From NCBI GenBank assembly GCA_937915045.1, contig CALDNM010000062.1:1-17150 (forward strand): 17,150 nucleotides of DNA, given 5' to 3'. Positions 1 to 7,962 of the stretch are shown piece by piece. The notes beneath the pieces were generated by a model. The model was given only the letters and a program-made list of their open reading frames with translations. It did no database searches and was not told the DNA's origin. The DNA is from an uncultured Clostridia bacterium (lineage in GTDB: Bacteria > Bacillota > Clostridia > Peptostreptococcales > Anaerovoracaceae). Position numbers and translations under genes: made by a program. Numbering within the stretch: the first letter of the stretch is position 1; every line of letters begins with the position of its first letter.

Positions 1-24
1 AACAAAGCTGAGGTTTACACCTCA
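1..24 (-). terminator. Weak hairpin over the panB stop codon
   Basis: TGAGGT (9-14) and ACCTCA (19-24) form a perfect 6-bp stem with a 4-nt loop. Read on the minus strand, the loop holds the TAA stop of panB and the stem is followed by GCTTTGTT, a poor U-tract. It may be a weak terminator or a 3'-end stabilising hairpin. The window edge prevents seeing what follows. Confidence 0.35.
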
Positions 25-845
25 TACCCGTCTACTTTAGCGTTGTAGCTGTGCTCGTCATCCGGGAATGATCCTGCCTGCACTTCGGTGTGATAGTCAT
101 TGAGGCCGCCTACCATTTCGCCTCTTACTTCGGCAAAGTGTTTTACAAACTTCGGCACGAAGTCGCTGAAGATGCCTTCGAGGTCGTACATGTTCATGTT
201 CTGACCGTCGCAGTAAGCTCCTGCTCCGCAGCTGATCGTGCTGGCCGATACTTCTTCTGTTATCCTCTTTGCGACGCCTTTAGGGATGCATTCGAGGACC
301 ATCGAGAATACTCCGGCTTCATCGAGCGCTTTCGCGTCTGCCAGAAGTTTGTCAGCGACTGAGGTATCTTTGCCCTGGACGCCATGGCCTCCAAGCGCTG
401 CTGTCGACTGAGGTGTCATACCGATATGTCCCATGACAGGGATGCCGGTATCTACGATCGCTTTGATACGTGCCGCCATGTTCTGTCCGCCTTCGAGCTT
501 GACGCAGTCGCACCCGCCTTCTTTCATCATTCGTACCGCAGAATCGATAGCCTGTTCTTTGCTTGTCTGGTAGCTGCCAAATGGCATATCACCAACGACA
601 AATGTAGTCGGGGCGCCTTTTACTACGGACCGTATGTGATGGATCATGATATCCATCGTCGCGGGGAGCGTCGAAGATTCGCCCATTATGATATTCGCGA
701 GAGAATCACCGACAAGGATCATCTCAGTTTCGCTTTCATTCAGTAGCTGCGCCATAGTATAGTCATAACCTGTGACCATTGTAAATTTCCTGTTTTCCGC
801 TTTGAGTGCTTTGAATTCAGGTACAGTCAGTTTTTTGTTCGACAT
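15..845 (-). CDS. panB: 3-methyl-2-oxobutanoate hydroxymethyltransferase (ketopantoate hydroxymethyltransferase), divergent variant
   Basis: By family, this cytoplasmic TIM-barrel enzyme transfers a hydroxymethyl group from methylenetetrahydrofolate to 2-oxoisovalerate, the first committed step of pantothenate and CoA synthesis. The 276-residue length is normal. The family's metal and catalytic residues are all present: D47 in VGDSL, D86 in GDMPFGSY, K116 and E118 in VKLEGG, H140 in GHIGMTPQS and E185 in LECIP. The usual IGIGAG...DGQ(I/V)LV segment is altered to ISCGAGAYCDGQNMNMYD (residues 204-221). The start is fixed by an AAGGAGG ribosome binding site 8 nt upstream. No panC or panD is visible. 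The gene is divergent from an aminotransferase and lies in a region rich in catabolic genes, so a role outside classical pantothenate synthesis is possible. Family assignment is secure; the exact substrate is less so. Confidence 0.9.
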   Translation of the reverse strand: MSNKKLTVPEFKALKAENRKFTMVTGYDYTMAQLLNESETEMILVGDSLANIIMGESSTLPATMDIMIHHIRSVVKGAPTTFVVGDMPFGSYQTSKEQAIDSAVRMMKEGGCDCVKLEGGQNMAARIKAIVDTGIPVMGHIGMTPQSTAALGGHGVQGKDTSVADKLLADAKALDEAGVFSMVLECIPKGVAKRITEEVSASTISCGAGAYCDGQNMNMYDLEGIFSDFVPKFVKHFAEVRGEMVGGLNDYHTEVQAGSFPDDEHSYNAKVDGYEV

Positions 846-1032
846 AGATGTGTCCTCCTTGATATTCAGTTAGTGGATCGATCACAAAAATTATACACCA
901 ATTCCAGATGAAAAATAAAGATGCAATGGGTGAAAAAAAGTATCTATATAAATACAATTTTTATCGCACATGGTTTTTTTAATGTGATAACATATAAATA
1001 AATTAAATGATCCGCGATGAAAGGAGAAACAA
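846..1032. promoter_or_regulatory. Divergent promoter region between panB and the first aminotransferase
   Basis: This AT-rich 187-bp gap must drive both divergent genes. A minus-strand TATAAT (890-895) is the best -10 candidate for panB, but its -35 is weak. An imperfect inverted repeat, TTATCGCACAT (961-971) and ATGTGATAA (982-990), lies upstream of the aminotransferase. A GTAT-N8-ATAC dyad (940-955) loosely resembles the GTATAC motifs near the GntR-linked genes further right. No clear consensus promoter is visible for the aminotransferase. Confidence 0.5.
854..860 (-). promoter_or_regulatory. Ribosome binding site of panB
   Basis: On the minus strand this reads AAGGAGG, 8 nt before the ATG at 845. 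It matches the anti-Shine-Dalgarno sequence very well and confirms the start. Confidence 0.85.
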
Positions 1033-2247
1033 ATGTCCAATTTGAAATTCGCGAGTCGGATAGACACGATGCATGATACCGCTATATATATGCGCGGCCT
1101 GTTCGACAATATGACAGATCCGAACATGAAATCGTTCGGAGGAGGCGCGCCGGCACGCAGCGTGCTCCCAATGCCTTATATGGAAAAAATAGCGTCAGAA
1201 GTATTATCTGACAGTGGAAGAGGATTTGAAGCATTCCAGTATTCAGCGCCTTTTGGTCTTTATGATCTGAGAGAAGCTGTATGCGATCATCTTCTGAAGC
1301 CTACAGGGATCGACGCGAAACCGGAGAATATCCAGATCGTCAGCGGCGGACTTGAGACGATGAACCTCGTCTGCCAGCTCTTTATCGATCCTGGAGATGT
1401 CATCCTTACAGAGAGCCCGACATTCATCCATGTGACTGATACATTCAAGATGTTCCAGGCTGAGGTTGTAGGATGCGAATGCGATGAGAACGGCATCATT
1501 CCTGAAGACGTCGAAAAGAAGATCAAACAGTATAACGCCAAGATGGTATATACAGTCCCGACATTCGGCAATCCTACAGGACGTACACTGTCAGTAGACA
1601 GAAGAAAGAAACTCGCCGAACTCGGAAGCAAATATAATGTAGTAATACTCGAGGACGATCCGTACCGAGACGTTCGTTATTCGGGTGAGGTACTTCCAGC
1701 AATCAGAAGTTTCGACAAGACAGGAAATACTATCATGGCCTGCAGCTTCTCAAAAATATTCGCGCCGGGATCAAGGCTTGGATATGCTGTAGCCGATGAG
1801 GATATCATATATGCTCTTCGTGATGTGAAGATAGCCACAAACTCACAGCCTCCTGGGATCAGCGAGGTGCTGACGGCAGAGTTCTTCCACCGTGGATATT
1901 ACGATGAAAACATGAAGAAAATGTGCGCTACTTACAAAGCGGGCAGAGACGCGATGATGGAGACGATGGACAAGTTCTTCCCGAAGGGCTTCAAACGTAC
2001 TACTCCGGATGGCGGATACTACGTATGGGTAGAATTCCCAAAGAACGTAGACGCGGCAGCGGTCAAGGATCGCGCGGAGAAGGAATACAAGTTCTCGTTC
2101 CTCGCGGGAGGAGACTGGTATCCAAACTCGAAAGCGGAAGATCACGCGAACATGGCGCGTTTCAATTTCACGACGCAGCCTGTTGAAGTGATAAAAGAAG
2201 GGATCGAGATCATAGGCAAGATCGCCTGCGAAATGGCAGCTGAATAA
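1033..2247 (+). CDS. PLP-dependent aminotransferase, class I/II fold
   Basis: This 404-residue cytoplasmic protein belongs to the fold-type I aminotransferases related to 2-aminoadipate aminotransferase (LysN) and MocR-like enzymes. By family it moves an amino group between an amino acid and a 2-oxo acid. Visible landmarks are the FQYSAPFGLYDLR segment (68-80), N180 in GNPTG, the EDDPY motif (207-211), the probable Schiff-base lysine K241 in SFSKIFAPGSRLGY and the phosphate-binding R248. The start follows AAAGGAG by a short spacer. The gene is monocistronic: a strong terminator lies 35 bp after the stop. A related aminotransferase lies at 13049-14242. Specificity cannot be read from the sequence; candidates are 2-aminoadipate, branched-chain or aromatic amino acids. 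Confidence 0.88.
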   Translation: MSNLKFASRIDTMHDTAIYMRGLFDNMTDPNMKSFGGGAPARSVLPMPYMEKIASEVLSDSGRGFEAFQYSAPFGLYDLREAVCDHLLKPTGIDAKPENIQIVSGGLETMNLVCQLFIDPGDVILTESPTFIHVTDTFKMFQAEVVGCECDENGIIPEDVEKKIKQYNAKMVYTVPTFGNPTGRTLSVDRRKKLAELGSKYNVVILEDDPYRDVRYSGEVLPAIRSFDKTGNTIMACSFSKIFAPGSRLGYAVADEDIIYALRDVKIATNSQPPGISEVLTAEFFHRGYYDENMKKMCATYKAGRDAMMETMDKFFPKGFKRTTPDGGYYVWVEFPKNVDAAAVKDRAEKEYKFSFLAGGDWYPNSKAEDHANMARFNFTTQPVEVIKEGIEIIGKIACEMAAE

Positions 2248-2281
2248 TACAAAATGAACAAGACCTCGCACTCTGATATGT

Positions 2282-2318
2282 ACCCTCTTTACCGGATAAA
2301 CGGTAAAGAGGGTTTTTT
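2282..2318 (+). terminator. Rho-independent terminator after the first aminotransferase
   Basis: A perfect 13-bp stem, ACCCTCTTTACCG (2282-2294) with CGGTAAAGAGGGT (2301-2313), encloses a 6-nt loop and runs into six T residues (2313-2318). It separates the aminotransferase from the signalling genes. Confidence 0.95.
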
Positions 2319-2364
2319 GATGCAATTATTGAACATGCGGAAACAATTCAAGCAAGATGCGCAT

Positions 2365-2393
2365 TTGTGTTTATTTTCGTGTTTTGGTATATT
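2365..2393 (+). promoter_or_regulatory. Possible extended -10 promoter for the diguanylate cyclase gene
   Basis: TTGTGT (2365-2370), a 17-bp spacer and TATATT (2388-2393) preceded by TGG give an extended -10 layout. It leaves only a short leader before the ribosome binding site and the ATG at 2414, and would exclude the upstream in-frame ATG at 2357. Confidence 0.35.
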
Positions 2394-2413
2394 CGAAAGG
2401 GGTGGAGTTTGGG

Positions 2414-3568
2414 ATGAATATCGCTTACTATATCGAGATCAACCTCGTCTGCATAATTATCCTGCTTTTACTGAGACATCAGACCAAAGCGGGAACTGAT
2501 CATGAAACGAGAGAAAAAAAGCTGTTCGGTGCTATGATATGGGCGACAGTCATCTTTTGTGCTGCGGATATAGCGGCAGGAGCATGCCGCGGCGAACTCT
2601 TTGAGGGAGCCAGAACGATAAATCAGATAAGCAATATAGTATATTTCGAAATGATCGTAGTGATCTCCTGGTTCTGGATGCAGTACGTTTTTGTAAAGAT
2701 CAGGCTGTCATTCAGCAGAAAAATCAATATCGTGATGAGCCTGCCTCTCCTGCTGTTCACAGCGGCCGCGATCTCAAACCCGTTCACGCATATCCTTTTC
2801 CTGCTCGATGAGAACGACCTGTATCACAGGAATTACGGCGTGTTCATCAACTGGATAGTGGCGTGGCTGTACCTTCTCCTGCCTATGATAGCGGTGATAT
2901 ACACCGCCGCGCATGAGACCAGCAAAGCGAAGCGCCGTGAAATAACTCCGTTCCTTTACTTCATTATCGCGCCGGCTATAGCAAGCGTGATCCAAATGAT
3001 TTTTTATGGTATGTCAACGACTCAGGTGGGTATAACTATCTCTATAGTAATGGTTTTTCTCGCTGTGCAGGGCGGCAAGGCGGGGCAGATCACGATGGAT
3101 GTGCTCACAGGGCTGAATAACAGGCGCGGTCTGAATAATTATCTGGATTATTATACACAGAGTCACGCGGGATCTGAGCTTACTGTGATCATGATAGATC
3201 TCGACAGATTCAAGCAGGTGAACGATGAATTCGGTCATATTGCAGGTGACCGTGCTCTCAGATATATGTCGGAAGCGCTGAAAAAGGCGTGCGGATCGAT
3301 AAGCGGCAGGCCTTATCTGTGCAGGTATGGCGGAGATGAATTCGTGATCGCCGGCGCGGACCAGCTTCCGGAAGAAACCGAAAAACTAAAAGCGGCTGTA
3401 TATGAAGAGATCGACGAGGCAATGAGGGGATGCGATGAGCCGTTCACTCTGTCGGCCAGCATTGGTATCGCTGCAGGGATGTGCTCCGATATGGAAGACG
3501 CTGAGCGTATCATCAAACTGGCGGATGAAGAAATGTATAAAGACAAGAAAAGGCTTGTTTTCAAGTGA
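2414..3568 (+). CDS. Membrane-anchored diguanylate cyclase (GGDEF domain)
   Basis: The protein is predicted to make cyclic di-GMP from two GTP. Residues 1-220 hold about seven hydrophobic segments (for example 10-20, 38-55, 76-93, 106-121, 147-166, 180-198, 204-218), giving an N-terminal membrane sensor. The GGDEF domain covers about 228-384. It begins with DVLTGLNNRRG, has the metal-binding D262 in MIDLDRFKQVND, and an intact GGDEF at 306-310, so catalysis is likely. The RxxD inhibitory site before GGDEF is absent (SGRP instead). I chose the ATG at 2414 because AAGGGGTGGAG stands just before it. An in-frame ATG at 2357 adds 19 residues but lacks a ribosome binding site. The histidine kinase gene follows after 46 bp, suggesting co-transcription. 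Confidence 0.88.
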   Translation: MNIAYYIEINLVCIIILLLLRHQTKAGTDHETREKKLFGAMIWATVIFCAADIAAGACRGELFEGARTINQISNIVYFEMIVVISWFWMQYVFVKIRLSFSRKINIVMSLPLLLFTAAAISNPFTHILFLLDENDLYHRNYGVFINWIVAWLYLLLPMIAVIYTAAHETSKAKRREITPFLYFIIAPAIASVIQMIFYGMSTTQVGITISIVMVFLAVQGGKAGQITMDVLTGLNNRRGLNNYLDYYTQSHAGSELTVIMIDLDRFKQVNDEFGHIAGDRALRYMSEALKKACGSISGRPYLCRYGGDEFVIAGADQLPEETEKLKAAVYEEIDEAMRGCDEPFTLSASIGIAAGMCSDMEDAERIIKLADEEMYKDKKRLVFK

Positions 3569-3614
3569 AGCAGGGTGCAGAATAGATATGTAAACGACAG
3601 GGGAGGGTAAGTAT

Positions 3615-3827
3615 ATGGCAATGGGTAGTCAGATCAGATACAGCCTTGAAGATATAGAAAATTTATTTTTTGACGTGCCATGCGGAGTCGGGGTCTTTGA
3701 CAGAGAAACTAAAGAGCCCCTGTTCCTCAATGACGCTTTTTCCATATGGTGGGTTATAAGCCGGCCGAATACATGGGGATCATTCGCAGTAATGAGGACA
3801 TTATTTTCCCTGAAGATATTAATATAG
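3615..3827 (+). pseudogene. Frameshifted 5' end of the hybrid histidine kinase gene (first half of PAS domain 1)
   Basis: This frame starts at an ATG behind a good GGGGAGGG ribosome binding site. It encodes the beginning of a PAS domain, FFDVPCGVGVFDRETKEPLFLNDAF (residues 18-42). After the T5 tract at 3737-3741 it continues as unrelated sequence to a stop at 3827. Moving one base back at that tract gives NDAF-FHMVGYKP, a typical PAS continuation that joins exactly to the long downstream frame. I read it as the true N-terminus of the kinase, cut off by loss of one T or by a sequencing error. Joined, the protein would be about 1420 residues. Confidence 0.75.
3737..3741 (+). other. T5 tract carrying the -1 frame change in the histidine kinase gene
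   Basis: The frame from 3615 and the frame from 3746 join without losing PAS homology if reading moves back one base here (GCT TTT, then TTC CAT ATG). This equals one missing T in a homopolymer. The tract is not a full X XXY YYZ slippery heptamer, because TCC to TTC re-pairing is poor. A mutation, phase variation or sequencing error is therefore likelier than programmed slippage. Confidence 0.7.
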
Positions 3828-6800
3828 ATCGGGAAAATACAGAAACGCTTCTAAATAACGGCAAAGTCGCCGGTAAGGAATTCCGCATGGTCAGGAAAGA
3901 CGGAGAGATCGTCTGGACGAGACTGAGCATCTGCCCGGTTCTGGTGTATGATCACGACAGTTATCTGTGCTTTTTTGAGGATATCACGGCGGAAAAAGAA
4001 AATTTCACGAATATAAAACTTATTTCCGACAACATAGGAAGCAGTATATCTCTCATACGCGTTAAAGACGGGCAGGAAAGCCTGATATACGCGAATAATA
4101 CATTCTTTGAATATCTTGGAATGAGCCGGGAAGATTATGAAAACAATATGCATGCCGTCGATAAAACCATCACTTCTGAAGAAGACTGGAATAGTACAGG
4201 CGCCGCGATAAAGAAATCGCTGGAGTCAGGTGAGCCGGCCGAAGTAGAATACACTTTCAATCGGCCGGGACAGGAACAGCGTTGCATGAAACGCAGATTG
4301 TCAGCTATCAGGCAGGACGCGTCCGGCACTTATCTTATGGCGTCCATCGTTTCAGATATCACAGAGCAGAAAAAGGCTGAGAGAATATTAAAAACCGAGC
4401 AGGAAAGATACCAGAATGTCGTGGACAGTATGCCGATCGGACTTGCCAAAGTAAGGGTACAGGATGACGGGAGTCTCAAGCTCGTACTTGTGAACAAAGC
4501 ATTGCTCGGTATGATAGAAATGAGTTATGACGAGTGTGCGGAAAAATACGGGGATGACATATGCGCGGGAGTGCATCCCGATGACGTGGCATATGTGCGA
4601 AAGGCGATAGATGATTTTATCCGGAGCGGTGATGAACTAAATGAGATATACAGGCTCCGCAAGGGCAGAGGTGACTGGATATGGGTACGTGTCAGCGCAT
4701 CCCTTAAAATTGAAAACGGGGAGAGGTATTTCTACTGCAATTATCTCGATGTCAGCGGGGAACGCGATAAGGAGTTCATGCTCGACAGCATCATGAATGA
4801 GCTGCCGGGAGGATCGGCGGTGTTCAGGATAGAAGACAAACTGCAATGTCAGTATATCAGTGACGGTCTTATTTCGATGCTCGGATACCGGAGAAATGAA
4901 CTGGAAGAGATGATGGCGCGAACAGATTTCTTTGAAGCGACGGTATATCCGCCCGACCTTCAGCGCTGCATGAAGATCATCAATGAGACGGCACAAAAGA
5001 GGCAGGCAGCCAGTTTCGCGTACAGGACGATCAAAAAGGATATGTCGCTGCAGTGGATCAACGTATCCGGCAGCATGATCAGGGAAGAGGATGGCTGCCC
5101 TGTGTATTACTGCGTGTTCCTGCAGCCGCCTGAGGAATCCGCTCTTTACCGAAGTGTCGTGGAGGACGCGGCGGACGGTGTCTTCGCGGCTGAAAGAGAA
5201 TCGCGCCGTATTTTATACATGAACGGCGCTATGCGCAGTATATACGGTATTTCGAATGAGAAAGAGGTTGTCGGGAAATTCATGTTTGATGTTTTGCCTG
5301 AAAGCAGCTTCCTGCTGAACAGAGAGGAGATTGCTTCTCTTACTGATGAAAAATACACCGACTTTCATAAACATTATGCCGGCAACGGTAATTACTACAT
5401 GATAAGAGGCAGATCACTAAAGTGGAACGGCAGGGATTCATATGTTTTTTATGTCACAGATGAGACAAAGGAATATGAAAAAAATATAATGCAGCGTGAG
5501 CTGATGGATCTCGTTCCGACAGGGATAGGGATATATGAGATAAAAGACGGGCACGCGAAACAGATGTATATGAACGAAGGGTATTATCGTCTTATCGGAG
5601 AGCCGCGTGAAAGGCGTAAAGCGAAAGCGGGGGACGATTTCATGCGTCTTGTGCATCCGAACGATATGCCGGCTGTCAAAAAGGTCATAGACAGATTAGC
5701 CCGAGGAAGTGACAAAGAGTATCTCGATCACAGGATACTATGTGAGAATGGCGGATACCGCTGGTTCCATATGGTGATCGCCGTAGCAAAACGTGAGGGG
5801 AATACTGTGACGGTATATGGGAGCTATACGGAATTCGATGAGGTCATGAACGCTCGTGAAGAACTTGAAAGAACCAACGCTGTCCTTAAAATGCAGTATG
5901 AGCAGGCCAGGAACAGGATGCAGGTGCTGGAAAGAGACAGCGTCATATTCGGTACATATAACGCGACGAAGGACATTATGACAGAATACAGTGATAAGGT
6001 CGATAAGTACAGAACGGTCGGGTTTGGAACATCCAGCAAAGACGTCATTTCGAAGACTATGCCGCTTATACCTGATGTGAATGACAGAAAACGCTTTTCA
6101 CAATTCATGGACAGAGATAATGTGATCAGCAGATTTGAAAGAGGCCTTTTTGAGAATGAGATAGAATACAGGAGCTTCGCTGATGACGGAAGTCTGCACT
6201 GGATGAACGCGACATATCTCGCAACTAAGGATATTGAAACAGGCGATATACTTGCCAATACTATAGTCAGAGATATCGATCGTAAGAGGAAAGACCGGCA
6301 GACGAATGACAGCATGATCGACGAAGAGATCGAATATATCGTAAGGGTCAATATCACTACCGGCAAGGCTGTTGTCGAACATAAGGGTATCGACGGGAGA
6401 CATCGCTTTCTCGAGAAGGAGATGGATTTCACGACTATACTGAAGGGCACGCCTTTGGATGAGATCTTTGAAAATGACCGTAAAACATTCTCGGATCTTT
6501 TTGATCTGGAGAAACTGAAGAAATGGCTCGACAGTACATCGGACACGTATATCGATTATCGCTGCACAGGTCCCGGAGGCTCTTCTCTTCGCAAAAGGAT
6601 AAGGACATTTTATCTGGATGATACGCATGATGATATAGTACTTGTATGTCGTGATGTGACGGATATGTTCAAAGAAGAGCAGGAGCAGAAGGAAGAACTG
6701 CGGCGCGCGCTGGATGAAGCGGAGAGCGCGAACCGCGCGAAGAGCGAATTCCTCGCGAACATGAGCCATGATATACGGACCCCGATAAATACTATCACTG

Positions 6801-7876
6801 GTCTGACTTCTCTCGCTCTCGATGAAACGAAAGGCAACACCGGCATCGAAAGTGATCTTCATGAGATACGGAACTCAAGTGAGTATCTTCTTGGTATCAT
6901 CAACGATATACTGGATATGAGCCGCATCGAAAGCGGGAAGTTCAACTTGTCATGCAGATGGGTGTCACCGATAGATGTGATGCAGCCGTGTATAGACATG
7001 ATAAAACCAGCAATGGCAGAAAAAAACATTACTTTTATTACGCCAGGCCTGGATAAGGTGAATACTATAGAATATTACGTAGACGTGCTGAAATCTCAGC
7101 GCATGCTGATGAATATACTGAATAACGCGTACAAGTTTACCGGCGAAGGCGGACACGTCACGGTTTCTATCCATAATGTGAAACATGACGATACGACTTC
7201 GACTGACGAGATAGTGATCGAAGATGACGGGTGCGGTATGAGTGAGGAATTCCTCGGCAGGATATTCACATCGTTCGCGCAGGAGGAAAATATTTATTCA
7301 TCGGAAGTGCCGGGTACCGGGCTCGGCCTTGCTCTTGCAAGAGAGAACGCCAGGGCTATGGGAGGAGATATACGAGTCGAAAGCAAGATGGGAGTAGGTT
7401 CGAAATTCATAATAACATTCCCGTACAAATACAGGACAGTAAGTGAAGAATCGTGCGAAAAACGCAGAAAAGCGCGTGAGGCATCGGATCTTGGAGGGAA
7501 GAACATCCTTCTGTGTGAAGACAACGAAATAAACGCGGTCATAGGCGAGCGGCTGCTTGAGAAGGAAGGCTGCATAGTGACTCTTGCTGAAAACGGACGC
7601 GCCGGGCTCGATATTTTCACACAGTCTTCTGTAGGGCATTTCGACGCTATACTGATGGATATCCGCATGCCTGTGATGAATGGACTTGAAACCACGAAGA
7701 GGATCCGTTCTCTTGACAGGCCGGATTCAGTGCTGCCGATCATAGCTCTCAGCGCGAACGCTTTTGAAGAGGATATGGACGCCAGCCGCGCGGCAGGGAT
7801 GGACGCGCATCTTTCGAAACCGATAGAGCCGGAGAAATTATATAACTGTCTCGCTCAGTGCATAACAGAAAAGTAA
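3746..7876 (+). CDS. Soluble multi-PAS hybrid histidine kinase with C-terminal receiver domain
   Basis: This large cytoplasmic sensor kinase has no membrane segment. In this frame's numbering (1376 residues) it has the rest of PAS 1 (1-85), further PAS-like units near 90-210, 220-340, 344-462, 467-578, 584-698, 730-850 and 860-980, then a dimerisation/phosphoacceptor domain with H1008 in MSHDIRTP. The ATPase domain follows, with an N-box (NILNNAYKFT), EDDGCGMS and GTGLGL (1190-1195). A receiver closes the protein, with acidic E1258/D1259, phospho-acceptor D1305 in LMDIRMPVMNG and a SKP lysine near the end. All catalytic residues look intact. No output or HPt domain is in the window, so the relay partner is elsewhere. 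The ATG at 3746 has no ribosome binding site; the natural start is probably 3615, interrupted by a frameshift. Co-location with a diguanylate cyclase suggests a joint signalling unit. Confidence 0.85.
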   Translation: MVGYKPAEYMGIIRSNEDIIFPEDINIDRENTETLLNNGKVAGKEFRMVRKDGEIVWTRLSICPVLVYDHDSYLCFFEDITAEKENFTNIKLISDNIGSSISLIRVKDGQESLIYANNTFFEYLGMSREDYENNMHAVDKTITSEEDWNSTGAAIKKSLESGEPAEVEYTFNRPGQEQRCMKRRLSAIRQDASGTYLMASIVSDITEQKKAERILKTEQERYQNVVDSMPIGLAKVRVQDDGSLKLVLVNKALLGMIEMSYDECAEKYGDDICAGVHPDDVAYVRKAIDDFIRSGDELNEIYRLRKGRGDWIWVRVSASLKIENGERYFYCNYLDVSGERDKEFMLDSIMNELPGGSAVFRIEDKLQCQYISDGLISMLGYRRNELEEMMARTDFFEATVYPPDLQRCMKIINETAQKRQAASFAYRTIKKDMSLQWINVSGSMIREEDGCPVYYCVFLQPPEESALYRSVVEDAADGVFAAERESRRILYMNGAMRSIYGISNEKEVVGKFMFDVLPESSFLLNREEIASLTDEKYTDFHKHYAGNGNYYMIRGRSLKWNGRDSYVFYVTDETKEYEKNIMQRELMDLVPTGIGIYEIKDGHAKQMYMNEGYYRLIGEPRERRKAKAGDDFMRLVHPNDMPAVKKVIDRLARGSDKEYLDHRILCENGGYRWFHMVIAVAKREGNTVTVYGSYTEFDEVMNAREELERTNAVLKMQYEQARNRMQVLERDSVIFGTYNATKDIMTEYSDKVDKYRTVGFGTSSKDVISKTMPLIPDVNDRKRFSQFMDRDNVISRFERGLFENEIEYRSFADDGSLHWMNATYLATKDIETGDILANTIVRDIDRKRKDRQTNDSMIDEEIEYIVRVNITTGKAVVEHKGIDGRHRFLEKEMDFTTILKGTPLDEIFENDRKTFSDLFDLEKLKKWLDSTSDTYIDYRCTGPGGSSLRKRIRTFYLDDTHDDIVLVCRDVTDMFKEEQEQKEELRRALDEAESANRAKSEFLANMSHDIRTPINTITGLTSLALDETKGNTGIESDLHEIRNSSEYLLGIINDILDMSRIESGKFNLSCRWVSPIDVMQPCIDMIKPAMAEKNITFITPGLDKVNTIEYYVDVLKSQRMLMNILNNAYKFTGEGGHVTVSIHNVKHDDTTSTDEIVIEDDGCGMSEEFLGRIFTSFAQEENIYSSEVPGTGLGLALARENARAMGGDIRVESKMGVGSKFIITFPYKYRTVSEESCEKRRKAREASDLGGKNILLCEDNEINAVIGERLLEKEGCIVTLAENGRAGLDIFTQSSVGHFDAILMDIRMPVMNGLETTKRIRSLDRPDSVLPIIALSANAFEEDMDASRAAGMDAHLSKPIEPEKLYNCLAQCITEK

Positions 7877-7891
7877 GCGACTGACTTTTGA

Positions 7892-7920
7892 TTGACTTTA
7901 AAATCGGCGTACTGTATTTT
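7892..7920 (+). promoter_or_regulatory. Promoter of the aldehyde dehydrogenase gene
   Basis: TTGACT (7892-7897), a 17-bp spacer and TATTTT (7915-7920) lie 43 bp before the ATG at 7963. This suggests the dehydrogenase has its own promoter, separate from the kinase gene upstream. Confidence 0.5.
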
Positions 7921-7962
7921 ATAGTCAACACAGTATTTTATTTTTTGTAATGGAGAAGCATA

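Noticed and set aside
876..887. GATCGATC palindrome near panB as an operator
   Set aside because: Only 8 bp are symmetric and the flanks do not pair; this is common by chance.
891..1127. Minus-strand 78-codon frame over the panB/aminotransferase gap
   Set aside because: It covers the divergent promoter region and the start of the aminotransferase, has no ribosome binding site, and shows no known motif.
2254..2499. Plus-strand 81-codon frame across the terminator
   Set aside because: It contains the strong terminator hairpin and overlaps the diguanylate cyclase in another frame.
3735..3743. Programmed -1 ribosomal frameshift in the kinase gene
   Set aside because: The site is not a true slippery heptamer for the reading frame (A-site TCC to TTC), and I saw no clear downstream pseudoknot or upstream Shine-Dalgarno stimulator. 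Indel or sequencing error is simpler.
5824..6862. Long minus-strand open frames (240 and 254 codons) inside the histidine kinase gene
   Set aside because: They overlap a well-conserved coding region, lack ribosome binding sites and recognisable domains, and have Ser/Leu/Ile-rich compositions typical of antisense shadows.
7910..7947. TACTGT/ACAGTA stem followed by T-rich sequence as terminator of the kinase gene
   Set aside because: The stem is only 6 bp with a 14-nt loop and low GC, and it overlaps the probable promoter of the aldehyde dehydrogenase.
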